From positions 1,736,001 to 1,800,000 of the forward strand of contig JARUPY010000606.1 in assembly GCA_029817715.1 (NCBI GenBank): a DNA stretch of 64,000 nucleotides. Reading direction: 5' to 3'. The translations under genes were made by a program, and so were the position numbers. The DNA is from Melastoma dodecandrum. Taxonomy: Eukaryota > Streptophyta > Magnoliopsida > Myrtales > Melastomataceae. Below, in pieces: positions 39,700 to 51,400 of this stretch (position 1 is its first letter; each line of letters begins with the position of its first letter). The notes under the pieces were generated by a model. That model had not been told where the DNA came from. It did not search any database and saw only the letters and a list, made by a program, of their open reading frames with translations.

Positions 39700-40900
39700 G
39701 GAGTATTTCATACTACATATACTGTATTGTTTCCAATATAATGATGAACTTTCATGACAACATGATATAATGAAAGACATAACTTCTCATTGGTAGTGTA
39801 CCTACATTCGATTGGAGAACGTATTCGAGATAGGTAACAAACAACCCGCTCTTTTCTTTGGTCATCCTCTTGCACCAGCATCGATCCAAGTACACGATCT
39901 CCCGCAGCGACATATAGCGAGAATGATCGATCATATCTTGGTGGAGCCAAAATAGGTGGGTTTGCAAGATATGACTTAATAGATTCGAAGGCTTCTTAGT
40001 GATTATTAGTCCATTTGAAACAATTGAGTCCTCATAACAAGTTTGAGAACACCGATGATCGACCTGCAAGATTGCCTATGAACCTTCGTAAATAGTTTGC
40101 TCTTCCTAAAAATGCTTGAAGTTGTTTTTTAATCGATGGATGAGGTAAATTATGTTTTGTCCTGATTTTTCCAGGATCAATTTCTATCCCTCGATGATGG
40201 AGTAAAAATTCCAAAAAATTGTCCAGCGCAAACACCAAAGGCGATTTCATGGGATTGAGCTTCAAGTTATGCTGCCTCATCTGGAGGAAAGCCTTTCGAA
40301 GATCGTTGACATGACACTCATCCGTCAAAGATTTTACAACGATATCATCGATTCAACTGTCAATCCAATTAAAGGGTTGAAAATGAGATTCATTGCTATT
40401 TGATAAGTCGCTCCAGCGTTATTTAGACCAAATGGCATTACAACCCATTCAAAAATTCCAAAGGGACAACAAAAGGTTGTCTTGTGAATATCATTTTCAG
40501 CAATAAAGATTTAATTATATGCAGAATATCCATCCATAAAAGACATAATCTGATGCCCAGAATTCTTATCGATAAGTTCATCTGCTACTGGCATAGGATA
40601 TTCGACTTTTGGAGTTGCTTTATTGAGGTCTCTGAAATCGATACAGACTCGAATCTTTTCCGTTCTTCTTCTTCACAGGAATAATAAAAGAGATCCATTT
40701 TGTATATCGAGACATCCTTATATACCCAGCGTTGAACAACCTTTTTACCTCTTCATAGACTTGTTGTTTATGTTCGGTTGGTAGTTGGCACGGAGCTTGT
40801 TTTACAGGTTTAAAGTCTAATTTAGTAGGAAGAGTTTGCTCAACCAATCGTCGATCTAAACCAGGCATTTCAGTATAGTCCCATGCAAAACAATCTTTGA
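39700..40900 (-). pseudogene. Tat reverse transcriptase and RNase H, broken
   Basis: The start is the '..LPTKLDFKPVKQAPCQLP' fingers region (40,620-40,868). The palm/thumb follows as 'NLKLNPMKSPLVFALDNFLEF' and 'LQAFLGRANYLRRFIG' (40,032-40,328), then RNase H 'YDRSFSLYVAAGDRVLGSML' (39,708-39,950). The catalytic box reads stop-I-D-D, with the TGA at 40,353-40,355 in place of the usual tyrosine, so the polymerase is dead as encoded. Confidence 0.88.
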
Positions 40901-41706
40901 ATTCCTTTAGGAGGGTTAGGATCTATGGAAAGAGATCTGTATCAATCAAACCATTGATAAAGTAGATAGTTGAATTGCATCATCACTTAAATTTACTGTA
41001 ATTAAAGGATCATGAAGCATCATTAATGTGCGTCGATCCTCTGGTGATTCAGCTATTAACTTATCACACAACGTTGTTTTATTCATAGTAGGATGTAATA
41101 CAACACCAGTCGAATATACACACGATTGCAAACCCAGATTCGACTCTTCCTCTTCAGCACGCTGGTCGGGACTATCTACATCCATCGAACTGGTTCAAGA
41201 CACAAATCTAGACTAACTCTAGGCCTAGTTAGTTTATACACTCATAGTCGCTCCAAGACATCAGCGACTACGACCTCTTTATCTAGATCAAGCATCTTCG
41301 ACATCCTGGAGGAGTCTCTCGGGCTCCAAGTCCGGATTATCAGCATAATTATTCTCCTCTCCATCAGCAAGAGCATCATTATCCTCTCCATCAGCAGAAT
41401 CATCATTCTCCTCTTCCTTGACTGGTCCAGGGATTAATCCAATGGATTCCTCAATGGAGCGAAGGATACAAGAAAGTTCTGCCTCTCTCTTGGCCTGAAC
41501 CTGAGCTTCGACTGCTGGAGGTCCCATCCAAATGCAGCATCGACAATGGGATGCGGAGGATCCCCATACTTCACCAGATATTCGAATTTTCTAGTCTATT
41601 CACCCAATGGTCCAACATGTTGGCCTCCCAGAGCATACTTTTTCTTCAGACTCATATCATCAACAGTACCAATAGCATCACCTGTACATATTTTGACAGG
41701 ATTAAA

Positions 41707-42765
41707 CTATGTGTTAATAGTTGAGTCAGCCTTAACTTCATTAACCTCAGAATCAAGCCACAACATAAGTTCTCGATGAAGAGTAGCAGGGATCACCGCT
41801 GCTTTATGCAGCCAGTCTCGACCCAACAGAGCACTAAATGTAGTGTCTACATCGACAATGAAGAAAGCAGTATTTATTTCAGATCTTCCAACCTTCAAAC
41901 TTATTGGATATATTCCTACGCACTTCGACATAAGGCCATTGAATCCTGTTATACCGACATCGGTTGTAGCGACATCTGCCCTATCGTACCCTAAGTATCG
42001 AAGGGCATGTAGAGGCATCACATTAACCGTTGCGCCATTATCAACAAGAACCTTCTTCAAAGGAATTCCATTAAACTCAGCTTCGATATAAAGTGAATGC
42101 ATCTGGGACCTCATAGAAGAATTAGGTTTAATAAACCAATTTAATGGAAAAACCACGGGACAACGAATAACTCGAGGTTTCAAAGTCTTAGGGATACCTG
42201 GAACAGGTCGGTCAACAGTTGGTCCCGCAAACTCTTTAGGCAGCATTATGACGTTGCACTTTACCTCAGGAATGTCAAACTGGACCGGATTATAGTCAGG
42301 GTCATCAAAAGTATCTTCGAAGTCATCGTCCTCGGTCGGTATTTCCTTGACCTTAAGAGGACTGTCATGTGAAGTAGGATTATCGATCACAGGAAGATCT
42401 TCTCGATCAACTCTCTGTTCTTCAACCGATGCAGGATCAACGGATTTTTGTCGTTTCTCCTCTGCTCTCCTTCGACGTCTTTCTTTCCTTTTTCTACTAC
42501 TCTTTGATGGAAGCGAAGATCTATGGCTTACCACATGTCTCCACTCATTATCATTAGAAAAGGAATGATCGATTCTACGTCGACAAGATCGATAATATTC
42601 AGGGTTTACCTGAACAAACAGTCCTTCTTGAGGATCATATCTCTCCCATTGCCCAACACCTTCCTTCTGAACAAAGACAGGCATACAATACAATGGATTT
42701 GTATAGAACATACCTGAGACCGCATCGTCGACAAGGACAATATGGAACTTGTTTGCATATGACAT
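41707..42765 (-). pseudogene. Tat Gag C-terminal region and aspartic protease
   Basis: The longest intact frame of the element, 352 codons. A basic arginine-rich stretch ('RKRKERRRRRAEEKRQK') and acidic linker are followed by the retropepsin-like domain, 'KKVLVDNGATVNVMPLHALR'. Its active-site triplet is D-N-G, a common variant in plant Tat elements. 'SALLGRDWLH' then marks the second protease motif. The protease matures the polyprotein. Confidence 0.82.
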
Positions 42766-43179
42766 AACAGTTAGCTTCTGCAGATAATTGTATGAGCAAA
42801 GATGGCAGAGTTGAGAGATCAGGATCTTGTTCCACAGGATATGACTGCATCGACTGCATGTCTTAGCTTTCTCAAGGAACCTTGCAGTAGGAGGTCCATC
42901 TTTGATAGCCTGCTCATCGCGGCGAGGAGGAAGTCGAAGTCTGTCCCTAACATTGCCTTTCTTGAAAGATTGCTTGATTTGGCAGAAGAATCCACATCAC
43001 TGTTTGCAGTCGGCGGCACCAGTTATGCGTCGAGGCAACGAGGACCCTGGGCTTATGAGCCACATGCCCCTTGTCAGGAAAAACTTTGTGGGCTTTAGAG
43101 AGGACCCTGTGCCTTTAGGGTGCCTATTGAATGCCTTCAGAGGCAATTTGCGGGGAACTCCAATTGCAGCTCTTTCGAG

Positions 43180-44930
43180 TGAAGTCAGATCGAACTAATC
43201 ATCAAATACAAAATTTTAGCTTCGATAAGTTCTTGTATAAGATTTCTAAAAGTCAAGCAATTACGCGTGGCATGAGTGAAAGACCCATGCCATTTAACTC
43301 TTCTTCTTCTCCGTATCAGTTTGAGGAAGTCGATGACCAGGTTTGAGTTTGATTCGATCTCGCTTATGGAGCTAGTCGAAGACTTCATCAGCCTTTTCAA
43401 CATCGAACAAATATTTTCGTTCTTCGTTCGACTTATGAGATTCCTTGGCTTTGAAGTTCTTCTTCGATAACGAGTCGCAGACAGTAGATTCACCTTTTAC
43501 AAACTCCGCCATGTCGACTTCGACGATCATAGGTTCGACCTGATAAGCTGTTCGATCCTCAACTCTTCTCGGAGTAGATTTTCATACTTGATATCTCGCA
43601 AAGAAAGTTCGTAAAGGTCTCTGAACTTTTCTCGCTAGATTTTGTTTCGGATACGAATATCCAAAGCATCCTGGGCTATGTTAACGACCTCATCTTCGCT
43701 GACCGATGTTTTGCACCTTAATCCGGAACCTCTGCAGGAACGCCGCTGCAAGTTCTCTAGGCTGCTGTCACATCTTTGTTAATTCCACCAAAGAAATGGT
43801 CGAATCAAGAGTAGCGAAGGCCTGCATGAATTGAGTTTGCATATCATGTTAATTCTGCACCGAATTAGGCTGAAGATGAATATACAGGTAAATGTTGGTC
43901 CAGTGAGCGAATTGGGGAAGAGTCGAAGCTTCCAATGGTCAATGTTCGATGCGTCTCCTGTTTGGTGAGTGAATCGAACTATATGCTCCATTGGTGTCAT
44001 CTCATTTTCACCAGAGAAACGTGTGAAATTGGGGATCTTATAACCCCTAGGATAAGGACAGTTTCGATCGACGAACTCAAGGTAAGGTGTACTGTAAAGG
44101 TTAACCTCTTCCCTTCGTGTGGCCCCTGGGACCATCTGCTCTATTATTCGAGCAATCATATCCTTATAGTCAACTGCATCGACGAGCATCGTAGGAATTT
44201 TGGGGACTTCCCCCTCCAAAGGATTCCTATCAACCTCTTGATCGAGGATAGTTCTACTCCTAGGGACATCGCCAAAAAGATTCCTCCTTGGGATTTGACC
44301 TTCACTTGGTGGTCCGCGAATGGGATTTTCGACTGTTGAACGTGTGTAATGACTCTCCCTTCGACGATGAGGAGGCGCATAAGCATGTGGCCTGTACTGA
44401 TCCTCAACATCGTCATCGAGATCGACAAAATCGTTATAACGATAAGATCGATCATGTGTGATAAAGTCAGTTTGATCATCAGGCATAGTGCGCAACCTGT
44501 TCGATTCAGTCCGTCGAAAGTCTTGAGTTACCTGGACAGGATCTTGGGCAGTTTCATGATCAAAACTCACCATACGCTTTCCGTCACGAATTGCAGCCCT
44601 TTTGGCTACGATATTGGGGGAATATTCAGCGTCGATCCTGGCAGTCAACCCCTGAAGTTGTATATGTAAATCCGCAAGATTCTCCTAATATTTAGCCTGC
44701 TGGAGAAAAATGTCCAAAGGAACAGCCTCTGGCGCGGACGGCAAGATGTTCGCTGCAGGGGGGCTTACTCGCTCCTACGTCTGGACATTTTGCTGTCCAG
44801 GATTTTGGTCATTTTATTGCCCGTTTCAACGACGCTAGCCATTATTAACATTCTGGCCTTGTCTGGAGTTTGCCTCCAAGTCATTATGAGTATCAGCCAT
44901 TCTGTTAGCCACACTCCGAGTTGTTGGCAT
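43180..44930 (-). pseudogene. Tat Gag, broken
   Basis: Probable start ATG is 44,928-44,930. The first ~90 codons contain several stops. The best frame, 43,779-44,648, carries the Gag core ('YKIPNFTRFSGENEMTPMEH', 'HWKLRLFPNSLTGPTF'). Another frame at 43,185-43,493 has the C-terminal 'KWHGSFTHATRNCLTFRNLI'. Gag forms the particle that packages element RNA. Confidence 0.82.
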
Positions 44931-44983
44931 TCTATTTACCACACGAAAATTGTTTCTTGCTCCCACTGTGGTCGCTAAAAATG

Positions 44984-45480
44984 TGTTTTCGGACGAAACA
45001 CGTTGCAATATATCGGGGACTCAAGTGTTGGATGAAAAATTGGTCGCCAATAAAGTAAACGAACAAAATAACAGTAAAGAATTTCACAAAGTGTAAACGA
45101 AAGAACTTCCAGACATTGCACAACACTTAAAACGATTGCGGATAGTCAAGTTGACAATCAAGCAGCCCTTCCGGTCATAGATAGATTGTCTGTGTGTTAC
45201 AATTGACACAGGGTTGACTTATTTATAGATCTAACCTAAATAACTGTCAAACGATGCACAATTAATCGATCTAAAACTAACCATCGATCTAGTGTCGAGA
45301 CCATGTCATCGACCGATCAATATCGAACTCTACACCATCGACCAGCTCCTGATGAAGCATCGACATTTGCCTTGAAGATCATCTTCGACGCTGCATCGGC
45401 GAACATCTTCTCGATGGCATCGACCTTGGTCTCCTTCGAAGCCCATTGCGAGGCTCAAAATGACGGTTACCATATAAACA
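44984..45480 (-). repeat. 5' LTR of the Tat element
   Basis: 497 bp. This is the upstream LTR in the element's own orientation, so it holds the element's promoter. On the minus strand, 'TTTTTAGCGACCACAGTGGG' follows its end. That is the primer-binding region, loosely like the tRNA-Arg-type sites of Ogre relatives, but I cannot fix the tRNA. Confidence 0.9.
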
Positions 45481-45485
45481 GTGGG

Positions 45486-45681
45486 TACCGATTCTCAGGC
45501 TCCTTGAACGTGCGTGTTTCCCTTTGCTCGAATCGTCATCCTTGATCGCTTGATGTTGGACTGTTGCTCATTCTCCAAGGTGTTCGCTTGCAATATTCAA
45601 CTGTTCGATTGATGCCGAGTTGCAGCTCATTCTCCGAATTGCTCACTCATCATATTCATTTACTCGCCTAATGTTGGCTAC
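45486..45681. other. Short host segment between two retrotransposons
   Basis: About 195 bp separate the two elements. It contains a ~61-bp tandem pair ('TTGCTCATTCTCC..GTTCGCTTGC' and 'TGCAGCTCATTCTCC..TTGCTCACTC'). It ends with GCTAC, the left target duplication of the next element. Confidence 0.55.
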
Positions 45682-46407
45682 TGTCACAGGGGTAATTCGC
45701 TCTATCAAGTAAACCACCCTGTGGGCGTCGTAACTCGCCATCGATTACGACCAGCCACCCAAAACACACAACTCAGCAGAAGCCTTTCAATTATCTCACG
45801 TTCCCTTTCAAGTAAACCCAACCCTTTATTAAAACAAAGAATGTACAACTCTCAATTACATAGCATCGCCCCTTTACAAGCCTTCTTATAGGGGTTCGTG
45901 GCTGTTCACAATATAATACAACATTACACGAAGAGATGCATTGCTTCAGGGGGTACCCAACGCAACCGCCCTTTAGCCACCCCTTGGGGTCCCCCTTTCC
46001 TAATAGTCGCCCCTCTTCAAGGAGTGGACGTTGTCCTCTCAAAGGACACATCCGTCCATGGACGCCCCTTCACCAACGGATGCGTCCAAGCACTCTTTCG
46101 GCCTCTCGTACCTTTGTGACCAAGACCATCATATGCTCACGTCCGTGCCTCTTCACGAACACTATGTTCATGAGACCGCCCACAAGCATCCCCTCAAGCC
46201 TCCGCGCTTGAGTATTTTGGTCACGTTGCGCCTCGTGCCAGCATCATCGTCCGAGCACCGACTCGAACCAACTTGATCCGTCAAGTGACAACGAACGAAC
46301 CTACGCTCGTTGTTGTCCATGCGCTCCGACCCATGGATGCCGCCCAAGCAGCCTCGCTCAAGCTTCTGTAGACGACGGGCCTCGACCCTCGTCTTGCACC
46401 TGTGACA
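45682..46407 (-). repeat. 3' LTR of the Gag-only element
   Basis: 726 bp, uninterrupted. It shares 'GTAATTCGCTCTATCAAGTA', 'GGCTGTTCACAATA' and 'CGCCCAAGCAGCCTCGCTCA' with the split copy. The pair look almost identical by eye, so the insertion is young. Confidence 0.9.
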
Positions 46408-46618
46408 AACCACCCGCACCAGAAAGAGTCGACGCCCTCGTCGACACCCTTCCAAGGCACGCCACCTCTACGTCCTTGTCCTTCTGTGGGGGTCCTTCAT
46501 CACGACTCGCAGCCCTCCCGCTGCTCAAGCAACCATCTCCCGACTGTACGGCCATCTCTCGTTCGGCCGTCGTATCATTCTTCACTTATATCGCTCCAAC
46601 GATCTGTAGTGAAGTTAG

Positions 46619-47689
46619 TCAAGATAGGTTAGGGGTACCTTTCTCGATCACAGCACCAAAGTTCGGGCCCTCTCTCTTTGGACACTCTCTTGCCCTATGA
46701 GGACCGCCACAAAGGAAACAGCCCGCACGAGCCTTAGGATCCGTCCTTCACTCGTCCGACGTTCTGCTCCTCGCATGATTCCCTTGGTAGTCGCCGTCGC
46801 CCCGCACCGGCCTCCCACGACTTACATCCATATCATTGTGCTCATCGTCGCGTGACCCATTCTCGTTAGTCACGTACCTTTCCCTTTTCTCGCTGCACCC
46901 TTCCATCCGGAGATCAACCAGAGCATTCGCAGCCGCAATTGCTGAGGGCAGGTCCTGTACGCCCCGCTGCCTTAGTTCCAACTGTGCCCACGGTTGAAGT
47001 CCATCAAGGAAGTTGAACAGTCTGTCCGCCTCGGACATGTCCGCAATCTCCAACATCAACGACGTGAAGTTCTTCACATATTCCCTCACGGTGCTGATTT
47101 GCTTGAGGCTCTTCAACGCCTCCCTCCCAACCCAACTCGAATTGCAAAGCTGGAATTGGTTCGCCAATTCCTTCTTGAGAGTTGCCCAAGTGTCGATCGG
47201 TGGACGACCTGCACTTAAGTCATTCGACACTCTCGTCTGCCACCACAGCTTTGCATCCCCCAAAAGATACATCGCCGCTATCGACACCTTCTCATTCTCA
47301 GGCACCCTTGTCGCTATGAAGTATTGCTCTACGTCCCACAAGAAATTCGGCAACACTTTCGCATTGCTACACCCGTTAAAAGATTGAGGCTCGGGAATCC
47401 TTACCCGTGAGCGTGCCTCTCCACCAACAGTAGAAGAAGCCACAGCTCGTTTGAGGGTCGCTATCTCATCCTCCAAGTCCTCGTGTTGGCCATACAATCT
47501 GTCCACCACCGCACTCAACGAGTTGAGCATTGTCTCAAGCCGTCCCATACCGGCCATCAACTCATCCAACCGTCCCATTCCGGTCACCAACTCATCCATC
47601 CTCGCAAAGATTAGGGTGGAATCCCCGGTTGAAGACTCGCCAATCAACCTTTCCAATCGGTCAAATCTTTCAGTGATCGGCAAAGCCAT
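46619..47689 (-). pseudogene. Chromovirus-type Gag with one in-frame stop
   Basis: From the ATG at 47,689 the frame runs 313 codons to a TGA at 46,748-46,750, then continues in the same frame to a second stop at 46,619. The main part has a coiled-coil N-terminus with repeated 'MDELVTGMGRLDELMAGMGR', the Gag core ('AAMYLLGDAKLWWQTR', 'LKKELANQFQ') and 'LEIADMSEADRLFNFLDGLQ'. Beyond the stop lies a zinc knuckle 'CFLCGGPHRAREC', spacing C-x2-C-x3-H-x4-C as in chromoviral Gags. The stop removes the RNA-binding knuckle, either by a single-base mutation or, less likely, as a readthrough site. Confidence 0.85.
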
Positions 47690-47706
47690 CGCCCACACGA
47701 AACCGC

Positions 47707-47719
47707 GCTCTGATGCCAA
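47707..47719 (-). other. Primer-binding site of the Gag-only element
   Basis: The minus strand reads TTGGCATCAGAGC directly after the LTR end and one spacer base. It differs at one position from the TGGTATCAGAGC site that pairs with initiator tRNA-Met. Confidence 0.8.
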
Positions 47720-47720
47720 C

Positions 47721-48040
47721 TGTCACAGGGGTAATTCGCTCTATCAAGTAAACCACTATGTGGGCATCGTAACTCGCCCACGAGCATGACCAGCCACCCA
47801 AAACACACAACTCAGAGGAAGCCTTTCAATTATCTCACGTTCCCTTTCAAGTAAACCCAACCCTTTATTAGAACAAAGAATGTACAACTCTCAATTACAT
47901 AGCCTCGCCCCTTTACAAGCCTTCTTATAGGGGTTCGTGGCTGTTCACAATACAATACAACATTACACGAAGAGATGCATTGCTTCAGGGGTTGCCCAAC
48001 GCAACCGCCCTTTAGCCACCCCTTGGGGTCCCCCCTTTAC
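47721..48040 (-). repeat. 5' LTR of the Gag-only element, first part
   Basis: Matches the first ~320 bp of the 45,682-46,407 LTR and breaks off after 'CCTTGGGGTCCCCC'. The rest of this LTR is at ~53,067-53,486. Together they make ~739 bp, close to the intact copy. Confidence 0.88.
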
Positions 48041-48999
48041 GGAAAGGGGCCCTAAAAGGATCGAGAGTTTGACAAATTTCAAAAACCTCAATTTTATTCC
48101 TCAATACTTGCAACAGTCCTTTACAGATTAGTTACACATTCGATTTCTCAAATAAAAACCAGCAACTACTATGCATCTACATATTGCGCCCTCGTATAGC
48201 TCTCTAGCCCTGCAAGGGACTTACACTTATCAGGACACATACAAACACACAGCCACACAATGCAGACTCCTCAAACTCTGGACCTTTGTCCATCCTACTC
48301 TTTTCTTCCAAACCGCTCCCGCATTCGGCCGTCCATTTTCAGCCCCTATGCGGGGTTGCACTAGCCCATTCAGACTGTCCTTGCCTCCTCCAAGAAAGTA
48401 AGGACCGCGGTTCCCATTTCCTTTGGGGCTCCCTTCTAGGGCAGCCCATGGTTGTTCGAAGCGCCCGCTTCGTTCGCGCTCGCTTCGTCCGAGCGTCCCC
48501 ACGTACCACTGTACACATCCGCTCCCGCTCGGCCCACATTGGCCGACTCTTGCGGGGTCCTCCCAGCCCTTATGGCTGACCCTTCTGCCTCCCACGAGGC
48601 AAGGGTTGAGGGTTCCAAGTCCCCTCTAGGGCGCCCTTCAGGGCAGCCCCGCCGTTTCCCGAAGCATTCGCTTCATTCGCGTTTGTTTGACCGAGTGCTT
48701 ACCCATTCCGGCCATAATCCTCCCAACCACCCTCCGAGCTTAAGCTTTATGCTTATCTTGGCACGAGAAGTCAGCCTTCTCGGCCTTCATAGGACCCTTT
48801 CCGGGTCACTCTTTCCAGCCCCCACGGCCGGTTCGAATTCCCGATACTACTTCTCGCGGTTTCGCTCTTGAAATGCTTAACTAGTCAACCATCGAGGGAG
48901 GCCTTTCAGTGCCTTCCCCCTTTCTGAATGCCTACCCATTTCCAGCCCCCAGGGCCGAGTTCCAGCCCCTCTAGGGGCGTGTATTATTAGCTTACCGGC

Positions 49000-51400
49000 C
49001 CCATGGCCGCTTTGCTATCCGAGACCTTCGTCTCGCGATTCCGTTCTTTAAGTGCGTATTCGAGCTCATCCTTGGGGAAGGCCTTTCCGCATCTTTTCCT
49101 CCTTTGGACCCTCACCCCTTACCAGCCCCATGGCCGGGTTCCAACCCTTCACGGGTCGCGCACACTCAGTTTTCCAGCCCCTCAGTTACCTTGCTTCCGA
49201 GACCCTAGTCTCGCGATCCCGTTTTTTACTCACCCATTTGGGTCCATTCTTGGGGAGGGCATTCCTGTGCCATTTCCCCTTCGGATCCTCCTTCCATTTC
49301 CAGCCCCCAAGGCTGGGTTTACTTCCGAGGTCTTGCCTCGTGGTTTCCGCTTTTTTAGCGCACAACCGGATCCGACTTTCCGGACTTTATTTCGCTCTAC
49401 CTCCCGTCCACCCCCGAGCCTATTTTCCCATACCTTATTCGCACGAAGGGCAGCCCTTCCTAGGCCCCCTAGGGGCTCCATTTCAGCCCCCACTTTCCAG
49501 CCCATTTTGGCGGATTGTACTCCGAGACACCCGTCTCGCACGTTCCGCTCTACGAGCGCTTACTCGGGTCCATCATCGGAGGAGGCTTTCCCGTGCCATC
49601 CCCTCCTCGGATCCTCCCTCTTTTCCAACCCGAATGCCGCGTACTCCGAGGTCCACGCCTCGCAATTTCCAGCCCCTTGGCCTATTATATTCCGAGACAT
49701 ACGTCTCGCGCATTCCGTTCTACGAGCGCGTATTCGGGTCCATCCTCGGAGGAGGCATTCCCGTGCCTTCCCCTCCTCGGATCCTCCCTCTTTTCCAGCC
49801 CTTAGGCCACGTACATTCCAATCCGTTCCAGGCCTAAGGCCGCGTATATTCCGAGACCTCGTCTCGCGCATTCCGCTCTACGAGCGTGTATTCGGGTCCA
49901 TCCTCGGATGAGGCCTTCCCGTGCCTTCCCCTCTCCTCGGATCCTCCCTCTTTTCCAGCCCTTAGGCCTATTTCCAACCCCTCATGGGTCGCACACGACT
50001 ACATCCCACCCATTCCGTCTTTCGACGCTTATCAACCCACATAACACATCACCCATTCCACGGGCCTAGGGGCGACTTCCCTCACTTTCCGAGGTCCGGC
50101 CAGCCCCGTACCCCCTTCCTTTTCACCATTCCGGACTCATCAACCCATCACACGCACACATTTACACAAGTAAAAGGGAAGGGACGGAAGGGTACCTTTT
50201 CTTGACTCGGCTTAAAACCGAGCCGACCCTAGCCTTTCCCGCGCGGCTTCCGCCCTCGAGGGTTGCCGAAGCACGGCCCTCGGCCTTGGGCTAGCTCAGC
50301 CTCGAGCTTTCCTCGAGCGGAATCCCACCAAGCCGGCCTCGCTTCTCCTCCAAGCCTCGGCCGTCCTTCCTCACGTGGAGATCCCCTTGCCGGCCTTGGT
50401 TTCCCCCTTCAAGGCCTCGGCCCTCTCCCTCCTTCCTCTTTCCCTTCCTCCCCTTCTCTCTCCCTTTTCCTTTTTCTTTGGGGTTTTCGTGTTGGGGAGA
50501 AAAATGGGTGAGGGGGCTCCGGATCCCTCCCTCAAAAGGAGTTTTATTTTTCCTTTTTCCTTTCCCCTCGAGTAGGCCCCTATCTTCCCCAAGTACACTC
50601 CCCCATATTTTATTAATTTATTTCTTTCACCTCCAAGGGGCCCCTACCCATCTCATCCAAGGGCCCATATTCTTTCTTATTTCCCCAACTTGAATCCAAG
50701 GGCTAATATTAAATCTTGCTCCCCAAGTTGGATCCAAGGGCTATTATTCCTCAACACAAGAGGCAGCCCCCAAGGCTGGGTTTACAACCGGGTCCGACTT
50801 TCCGGACTTTATTTCGCTCTACCTCTCGTCCACCCCCAAGCCTATTTTCCCATACCTTATTCGCACGAAGGGCAGCCCTTCGTAGTCCCCCTAGGGGCTC
50901 CGTTTCAGCCCCCACTTTCCAGCCCATTTTGGCCGATTGTACTCCGAGACACCCGTCTCGCACGTTCCGCTCTACGAGCGCTTACTCGGGTCCATCCTCG
51001 GAGGAGGTTTTCCCGTGCCTTCCCCTCCTGGAATCCTCTCTCTTTTCCAGCCCAAAGGCCGCGTACTCCGAGGTCCATGCCTTGCGATTTCCAGCCCCTT
51101 GGACGATTATATTCCGAGACATACGTCTCGCGCATTCCGCTCTACGAGCGCGTATTCGGGTCCATCCTCGGAGGAGGCTTTCCCGTGCGTTCCCCTCCTC
51201 GGATCCTCCCCCTTTTCCAGCCCTTAGGCCGCGTACATTCCAATCCGTTCTAGCCCTAAGGCCGCGTATATTCCGAGACCTCGTCTCCCGCATTCCGCTC
51301 TACGAGCGTGTATTCGGGTCCATCCTCGGAGGAGGACTTCCCATACCTTCCCCTCCTCGGATCCTCCCACTTTTCCAGCCCTTAGGCCGATTTCCAACCC
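49000..51400. repeat. GC-rich ~170-bp hairpin repeat units
   Basis: About ten units share 'TTCCGAGAC..CGTCTCGCGC', 'TTCCGCTCTACGAGCG', 'GGGTCCATCCTCGGAGGAGG' and 'CTCCTCGGATCCTCCCTCTT'. They start near 49,017, 49,197, 49,519, 49,690, 49,846, 50,942, 51,113 and 51,271, with shorter variants between. Each carries several short inverted repeats (GAGAC/GTCTC, GCTC/GAGC, CCTC/GAGG) and would fold strongly as RNA or single-stranded DNA. Confidence 0.8.
49301..50751 (+). repeat. 1.42-kb tandem duplication, unit 1
   Basis: Unit 1 runs from 'CAGCCCCCAAGGCTGGGTTT' to 'GGGCTATTATTCC'. It is repeated immediately after, with an offset of 1,420 bp over most of its length. The copies differ at only a few percent of sites by eye. 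Confidence 0.85.

Larger units (their letters stand above)
32974..45480 (-). mobile_element. Full-length Tat-lineage Ty3/gypsy retrotransposon, decayed
   Basis: A 12,507-bp element coding on the minus strand. It has two LTRs (TGTTTA..AAACA), a perfect 5-bp target duplication GTGGG at 32,969-32,973 and 45,481-45,485, and a purine tract next to the left (3') LTR. Order on the minus strand is gag, protease, reverse transcriptase, RNase H, a second (archaeal-type) RNase H, integrase, then a ~4-kb region with an opposite-strand gene. The double RNase H and the antisense gene near the 3' LTR are marks of the Tat group (Ogre, Retand, Grande and relatives). All polyprotein parts carry stops or frameshifts, so it cannot move on its own. 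The two LTRs are still ~95% alike in the best-aligned stretch by eye, which implies fairly recent insertion. Confidence 0.93.

Noticed and set aside
32974..45480. Integrated plant pararetrovirus
   Set aside because: Two LTRs, a target duplication, integrase and double RNase H identify a Ty3/gypsy element. No movement- or coat-protein genes of a caulimovirus are present.
49003..49911. 302-codon open frame (and overlapping ones at 49,052 and 50,690-51,489)
   Set aside because: All three frames are open across GC-rich repeat units. The peptides are low-complexity and repetitive, with no domain or sound start context.
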